A stretch of 8,823 nucleotides of DNA, from assembly GCA_047614125.1 (NCBI GenBank), contig JBLHHI010000128.1, forward strand, positions 1 through 8,823, read 5' to 3'. Shown here one piece after another: positions 5,915-8,823 of this stretch. Positions within the stretch are counted from its first letter, which is position 1, and the number at the start of each line of letters is the position of its first letter. Source of the stretch: JBLHHI01 sp047614125. GTDB lineage: Bacteria > Bacteroidota > Bacteroidia > NS11-12g > UBA9320. The translations under genes and the position numbers were made by a program. Below the pieces are notes generated by a model that was given only the letters and a program-made list of their open reading frames with translations, searched no databases and was not told the DNA's origin.

Positions 5915-6895
5915 CTATCCACCAATGGTTGCCATGCTTTCGGTAATTCCTTCACCCATACGTCGTTGTTCGGCTTCTTTTCCGTCTCGAGCCTTGCCGG
6001 AAACGGCAAACTTTATGGCTTCTTTAATCTTTACGTCCGAAGATTCATCGCGCAACATTTTTCGCAAATCGAGGTGGTTGTTACTGTACAAACAAGTTTT
6101 CATTTGCCCGGTTGGAGTTACTCGAAGTCGGTTGCATGAACCACAAAAGGTTCTGGTGTACGAAGCAATAATGCCCAACTTTCCCTTCCAGTTTTTAACG
6201 GTATAATCCTGACTGGTAGAGGCAAATTTAAACGGTTCTTTATTTGAAATATCGAGGTGTTTAAAAAGTTCGCGTTCTATATCAAGGTGGTTTAAGGTTT
6301 CGCGAGTTTCATCGCTGCCGTTAAAAGGCATTTCTTCTAAAAACCGAACCGTAAGATGCTTTTTTTCAGCCAGTTTAGCCATGTCGATGATTTCATCGCT
6401 GTTAATGCCATTCATAACTACCATGTTCAATTTAACAGGAATGTTGTGCAATAAAAAAGCATCAATCGATTCCAAAACTGCCTCGAGATAATCAAACTTT
6501 GTAATGGCAACAAATCGGGCGGCGTTTAGCGTATCCAAACTAATATTAACGGATTTGCATCCGGCATTAATAAGCGCCGATATGTGAGGCAAAGTATGGG
6601 TTCCGTTTGTGGTTAAATGCCAATCGGAAATGGCGCCTTGTTGGTGTATGGCTTCGGTAAACTCCATAAAGCCTTTTCGAGCAAAGGGCTCTCCACCCGT
6701 TAGTCTAAGCTTATTAACCCCCAGCTCTGAGAACAATTGAATCAAATGAAGCATTTCTTCGTACGAGAGCAAATCTTTTCGTCCAACAAAATCAATCCCA
6801 CACTCGGGCATGCAATAATGACAACGCAAGTTGCACCGATCGGTAATGGCCAATCGGAGGTAGTTGTGTCTTCTTCCGTGTGAATCAAGGAGCAT
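5915..6895 (-). CDS. moaA: GTP 3',8-cyclase MoaA (radical SAM)
   Basis: MoaA opens molybdenum cofactor synthesis by converting GTP to 3',8-cyclo-7,8-dihydro-GTP, which MoaC then turns into cyclic pyranopterin monophosphate. The 326-residue protein has the radical SAM cluster motif C21-x3-C25-x2-C28 in TDRCNLRCHYCMPE, LTGGEP at 65-70 for SAM contact, and the second cluster motif C251-x2-C254-x13-C268 within FCGSCNRLRVTPTG. It ends in the family's Gly-Gly tail (ATIGG), needed for activity in studied homologues. The start at 6895 gives the standard GRRHNYLRLAITDRCN opening. A good promoter lies 26 bp upstream, and moeA follows without a gap, so moaA-moeA is a two-gene operon in this view. No molybdenum cofactor riboswitch is apparent in the short leader. 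Confidence 0.97.
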   Translation of the reverse strand: MLLDSHGRRHNYLRLAITDRCNLRCHYCMPECGIDFVGRKDLLSYEEMLHLIQLFSELGVNKLRLTGGEPFARKGFMEFTEAIHQQGAISDWHLTTNGTHTLPHISALINAGCKSVNISLDTLNAARFVAITKFDYLEAVLESIDAFLLHNIPVKLNMVVMNGINSDEIIDMAKLAEKKHLTVRFLEEMPFNGSDETRETLNHLDIERELFKHLDISNKEPFKFASTSQDYTVKNWKGKLGIIASYTRTFCGSCNRLRVTPTGQMKTCLYSNNHLDLRKMLRDESSDVKIKEAIKFAVSGKARDGKEAEQRRMGEGITESMATIGG

Positions 6896-6920
6896 GCTCT
6901 TTTTGAAAATTTTTAGATTT

Positions 6921-6950
6921 CAAAGGTAGGTATTGAGATGTGAGTATCAA
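6921..6950 (-). promoter_or_regulatory. Bacteroidota-type promoter of moaA-moeA
   Basis: On the minus strand TTG (6950-6948), a 19-bp spacer and TACCTTTG (6928-6921) match the Bacteroidota -33 TTG / -7 TAnnTTTG promoter in both boxes and spacing. Transcription would start around 6914-6916, leaving a leader of about 20 nt before the moaA ATG at 6895. The -33 box and the spacer lie inside the 7-bp repeat array. Confidence 0.65.
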
Positions 6951-6991
6951 GTATCAAGAATGGAGAGTTGAGAATTGATGATGGAGAATGA
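6929..6991. repeat. Imperfect 7-bp tandem repeat array
   Basis: Read on the plus strand in steps of seven from 6929: GGTATTG, AGATGTG, AGTATCA, AGTATCA, AGAATGG, AGAGTTG, AGAATTG, ATGATGG, AGAATGA. Most units start with AG, giving a rough consensus AGNATNG over nine units (63 bp); units 3 and 4 are identical. The array fills almost half of the 139 bp between the glycosyltransferase-like gene and moaA and runs into the moaA promoter. Confidence 0.6.
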
Positions 6992-7034
6992 TATTTTGTG
7001 GGGTGCTTGTAAGTGTTTATACGAATCTTCATAC

Positions 7035-8594
7035 TTAATTCTGAAATGGTTCGGGTAAAGATAAGGTCGATTTGTTTTGATATAGGTAGATCGAATCTCT
7101 ATTTCCATTTTCTTGCTCAACTAGTTTGTAACGCTCAATAAACCAGGATTTTAACTTGTGATGTTTGCGCACCATTCCTTCATCAACCCCGGTAACTATA
7201 TAGGTTGGCGGATGCGAATAAAAGCTATTAATGTATCGGTCGATTCGTTCAATAGCAAATTCATCCTGAACCGTGAAATAGGAAAAAAAGCCCACCGGTA
7301 TGGTTTGTTGGCTGTGCGTTTCGGATCTTATGTATAAATCAAAAAGCGAAATGTCTTCGATGAATAATGATTTGTTTTTAATAGAATTACTCTTAACAAT
7401 ATCTACGATTTTGGTGTAACCCAAGGTGTGAGATTGTTTTGAACGAAAAGCCTGAGGTATTGAATGGCCACTAAACCATATTAGAATAATGATCGCAATC
7501 CCATTTGCTAAATATTTTATCTTTTTGGAGTATAACCATTCAACCATTTGCAGTTTTTGAACAATCGAAAACATTGATAACGTGAGCAAAAGGGTGAAAG
7601 AAGATAAGACTTGCATGAAATAATGCTGAAATTGGTATCCTGTGAGCGAAATTGAAATCCAACCAAGTAAAAATTCAACTAGAAAAAGCACCAAAAAAAT
7701 GCGGATTCTACCACCAGCAAAGGCAAGGCCAGCAACAATTAATAACCAACACATATTTAATGAAAACACATATGGGTTTAACATACTTTTAAAGAAGCCG
7801 TAATTGGCTATAATTTTATCCCTAAATGGCAAGGATTGTGCATCGCTGTACGAAAAATTGTAAACCAAATGTCTCCAATAATCAAAGGTCGAATCTGTCC
7901 TTAGCAAATAGAGAAAGTACAGAAAGAAAGGTAGGAGGCCAAAAATGAGAACCCAAAATAAATGCCAATGACGTTTTCTCTTAAATATCATGTACGTAAT
8001 AAAAAGCGCCCAAGGCAGAATTGATAATCCGTAAGGTTCTTTAAAAAAGGTAGAACTTACCAAAAGTGTAACACTGCCAAAAATCCACTTTAAGGATTGT
8101 TCTTTATAATACCGCAATCCAAAATAAACACCTCCAATAAGTAATATTTGGGCATATTCTTCCGTAAAATTACCTCCTTGGTAAAATGGAGTGAAATAGA
8201 ATAATATAGAATAAAAGCATGTGGACAAAAGCGCAACGAATCGAGAATGGGTTATTGAATCAATTAGCTTAAAGAAAAATACGAGATGCAGAGCACTCAT
8301 GCTTAGTTGAAGAATCCAAATGGATTGTTGTTCAACACCAAAAAGGTAAATGGCAAGCGAATTAAGCTCATAGACGCCAAAGGGTTTGGCATCCCAAACG
8401 TCCTTGTACAAAACCTTCCCATCTAATAAATGATATCCAATGGCAGAAAAAGCTTGGCTATCGTAATCTATAAAACCATTAAAATTGATTTGGATGAAAG
8501 CGTATGAAAACGCTGTAGTTGTGATTAAAACTAGTAAAACCTGAAGAATAAAATTGGTTTGATCAAAAGGATCAACCAATTTCATAAATTTCAT
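7035..8594 (-). CDS. Polytopic membrane protein, probable GT-C fold glycosyltransferase
   Basis: A 519-residue integral membrane protein with roughly ten to twelve hydrophobic segments (about 15-35, 92-112, 118-137, 147-161, 170-183, 189-204, 211-231, 276-295, 298-319, 325-346, 361-378) and a soluble C-terminal domain (about 385-519). The first extracytoplasmic loop has acidic residues D43 and D45, followed by GYHLLDGKVLYKDVWDAKP (53-71). That arrangement resembles the ArnT/PMT (GT39/GT83) family, where loop acids are catalytic and the donor is a polyprenyl-phosphate sugar. A later QFQHYFMQVL segment (321-330) is common in Bacteroidota members. The substrate is unknown; lipid or surface-glycan glycosylation is likely. 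Start choice: the sequence has a tandem duplication around the start, so a second ATG lies three codons inside (8585). It appears separate from moaA, which has its own promoter. The family call is by resemblance only. Confidence 0.75.
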   Translation of the reverse strand: MKFMKLVDPFDQTNFILQVLLVLITTTAFSYAFIQINFNGFIDYDSQAFSAIGYHLLDGKVLYKDVWDAKPFGVYELNSLAIYLFGVEQQSIWILQLSMSALHLVFFFKLIDSITHSRFVALLSTCFYSILFYFTPFYQGGNFTEEYAQILLIGGVYFGLRYYKEQSLKWIFGSVTLLVSSTFFKEPYGLSILPWALFITYMIFKRKRHWHLFWVLIFGLLPFFLYFLYLLRTDSTFDYWRHLVYNFSYSDAQSLPFRDKIIANYGFFKSMLNPYVFSLNMCWLLIVAGLAFAGGRIRIFLVLFLVEFLLGWISISLTGYQFQHYFMQVLSSFTLLLTLSMFSIVQKLQMVEWLYSKKIKYLANGIAIIILIWFSGHSIPQAFRSKQSHTLGYTKIVDIVKSNSIKNKSLFIEDISLFDLYIRSETHSQQTIPVGFFSYFTVQDEFAIERIDRYINSFYSHPPTYIVTGVDEGMVRKHHKLKSWFIERYKLVEQENGNRDSIYLYQNKSTLSLPEPFQN

Positions 8595-8680
8595 AAATTG
8601 CTTTACCTGTTTGGATTAATTTTTAGGCAAGATATTGAAATTAAGGTAAATAATTGACTGATAAATGGTCGGGAGTGTCA

Positions 8681-8708
8681 AGGATTTTTAGTGAAAAGCT
8701 AAAAACCT
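8681..8708. repeat. Inverted repeat with one bulge
   Basis: AGG-A-TTTTTAG (8681-8691) pairs with CTAAAAACCT (8699-8708) around a 7-nt loop, giving ten pairs with A8684 bulged. It lies about 90 bp upstream of the glycosyltransferase-like gene. It is AT-rich and could be a hairpin or operator. Confidence 0.4.
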
Positions 8709-8753
8709 GAGTTCGATTCATATTTTGAATTCAGAACGCTTGTGAACAGTGAG

Positions 8754-8804
8754 TTTCGAGTAAAAATTGCGAAGACAGGGCGGGCCCTTTCGAGTAATTT
8801 TTAC
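8754..8804. repeat. Concentric inverted repeats plus a direct repeat
   Basis: GTAAAAATT (8760-8768) and AATTTTTAC (8796-8804) are a perfect 9-bp inverted repeat centred at 8782. AGGGC (8777-8781) and GCCCT (8784-8788) form a second inverted repeat with almost the same centre. TTTCGAGTAA also occurs twice as a direct repeat (8754-8763 and 8788-8797, 34 bp apart), and similarity continues for about 22 bp. It could be a bidirectional terminator or the core of a dispersed repeat. Confidence 0.5.
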
Positions 8805-8806
8805 GA

Positions 8807-8822
8807 TGAAAATCGATTTTCA
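8807..8822. repeat. Perfect 16-bp palindrome
   Basis: TGAAAATCGATTTTCA is fully self-complementary with no spacer, the form expected of a binding site for a symmetrical dimer. It ends one base before the window edge, so its relation to a gene further upstream is unknown. Confidence 0.5.
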
Positions 8823-8823
8823 C

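Larger units (their letters stand above)
8595..8823. other. Gene-free, palindrome-rich upstream region at window edge
   Basis: No coding region is supported here. It must contain the promoter of the glycosyltransferase-like gene, but no clear TTG/TAnnTTTG pair is visible; TATCTTG about 35-40 bp upstream of the start is only a near match. From 8681 to the window edge several inverted repeats are packed closely together. Confidence 0.5.

Noticed and set aside
6896..7034. Possible molybdenum cofactor riboswitch upstream of moaA
   Set aside because: The likely leader is only about 20 nt and the rest is a simple 7-bp repeat array, leaving no room for the aptamer.
8711..8730. GTTCGATTC, resembling a tRNA T-loop
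   Set aside because: The flanking bases do not pair as a T-stem and no acceptor, D or anticodon arms can be built around it.

Overview
The window looks like a chromosomal stretch from a member of the Bacteroidota. The evidence is a secreted protein with a type IX secretion (Por) C-terminal sorting domain, a Reg_prop beta-propeller sensor next to a LytTR response regulator, a TonB-like energy transducer of the short Bacteroidota form, promoter boxes of the TAnnTTTG type, and start codons without clear Shine-Dalgarno sequences. The genus cannot be named from this sequence. Every recognisable gene is on the minus strand, so transcription runs from high to low coordinates.

Layout in transcription order: 8595-8823 is a gene-free, palindrome-rich stretch at the window edge. 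8594-7035 encodes a large polytopic membrane protein, probably a GT-C fold glycosyltransferase. 7034-6896 holds a 7-bp tandem repeat array that overlaps a good TTG-N19-TACCTTTG promoter. 6895-4730 is a tight moaA-moeA pair for molybdenum cofactor synthesis with no base between stop and start. 4729-4366 is a gene-free stretch with hairpins and a long inverted repeat. 4365-3673 encodes a TonB-like protein. 3672-3458 is a second structured leader with a strong hairpin. 3457-2837 encodes a small secreted protein with a type IX sorting domain. 2750-1 is a signalling operon: a short histidine-kinase-like protein without sensor or membrane segments, a LytTR response regulator 10 bp downstream, and the first 458 residues of a beta-propeller sensor that runs off the window.

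The most interesting signal is regulatory. The leaders of the TonB-like gene and the sorted-protein gene both carry a pair of 9-bp direct repeats separated by exactly 12 bp (plus strand ACCARCGGC-N12-ACAARCGGA). That is the published architecture and close to the published consensus of LytTR-family binding sites, and a LytTR regulator is encoded just downstream. The leaders resemble each other beyond these repeats. A reasonable hypothesis is that the propeller sensor, the degenerate kinase and the LytTR regulator form one pathway that controls the neighbouring envelope genes. The second notable point is that the kinase-like protein keeps its phospho-acceptor-like histidine but has lost the recognisable glycine-rich ATP-binding motifs.
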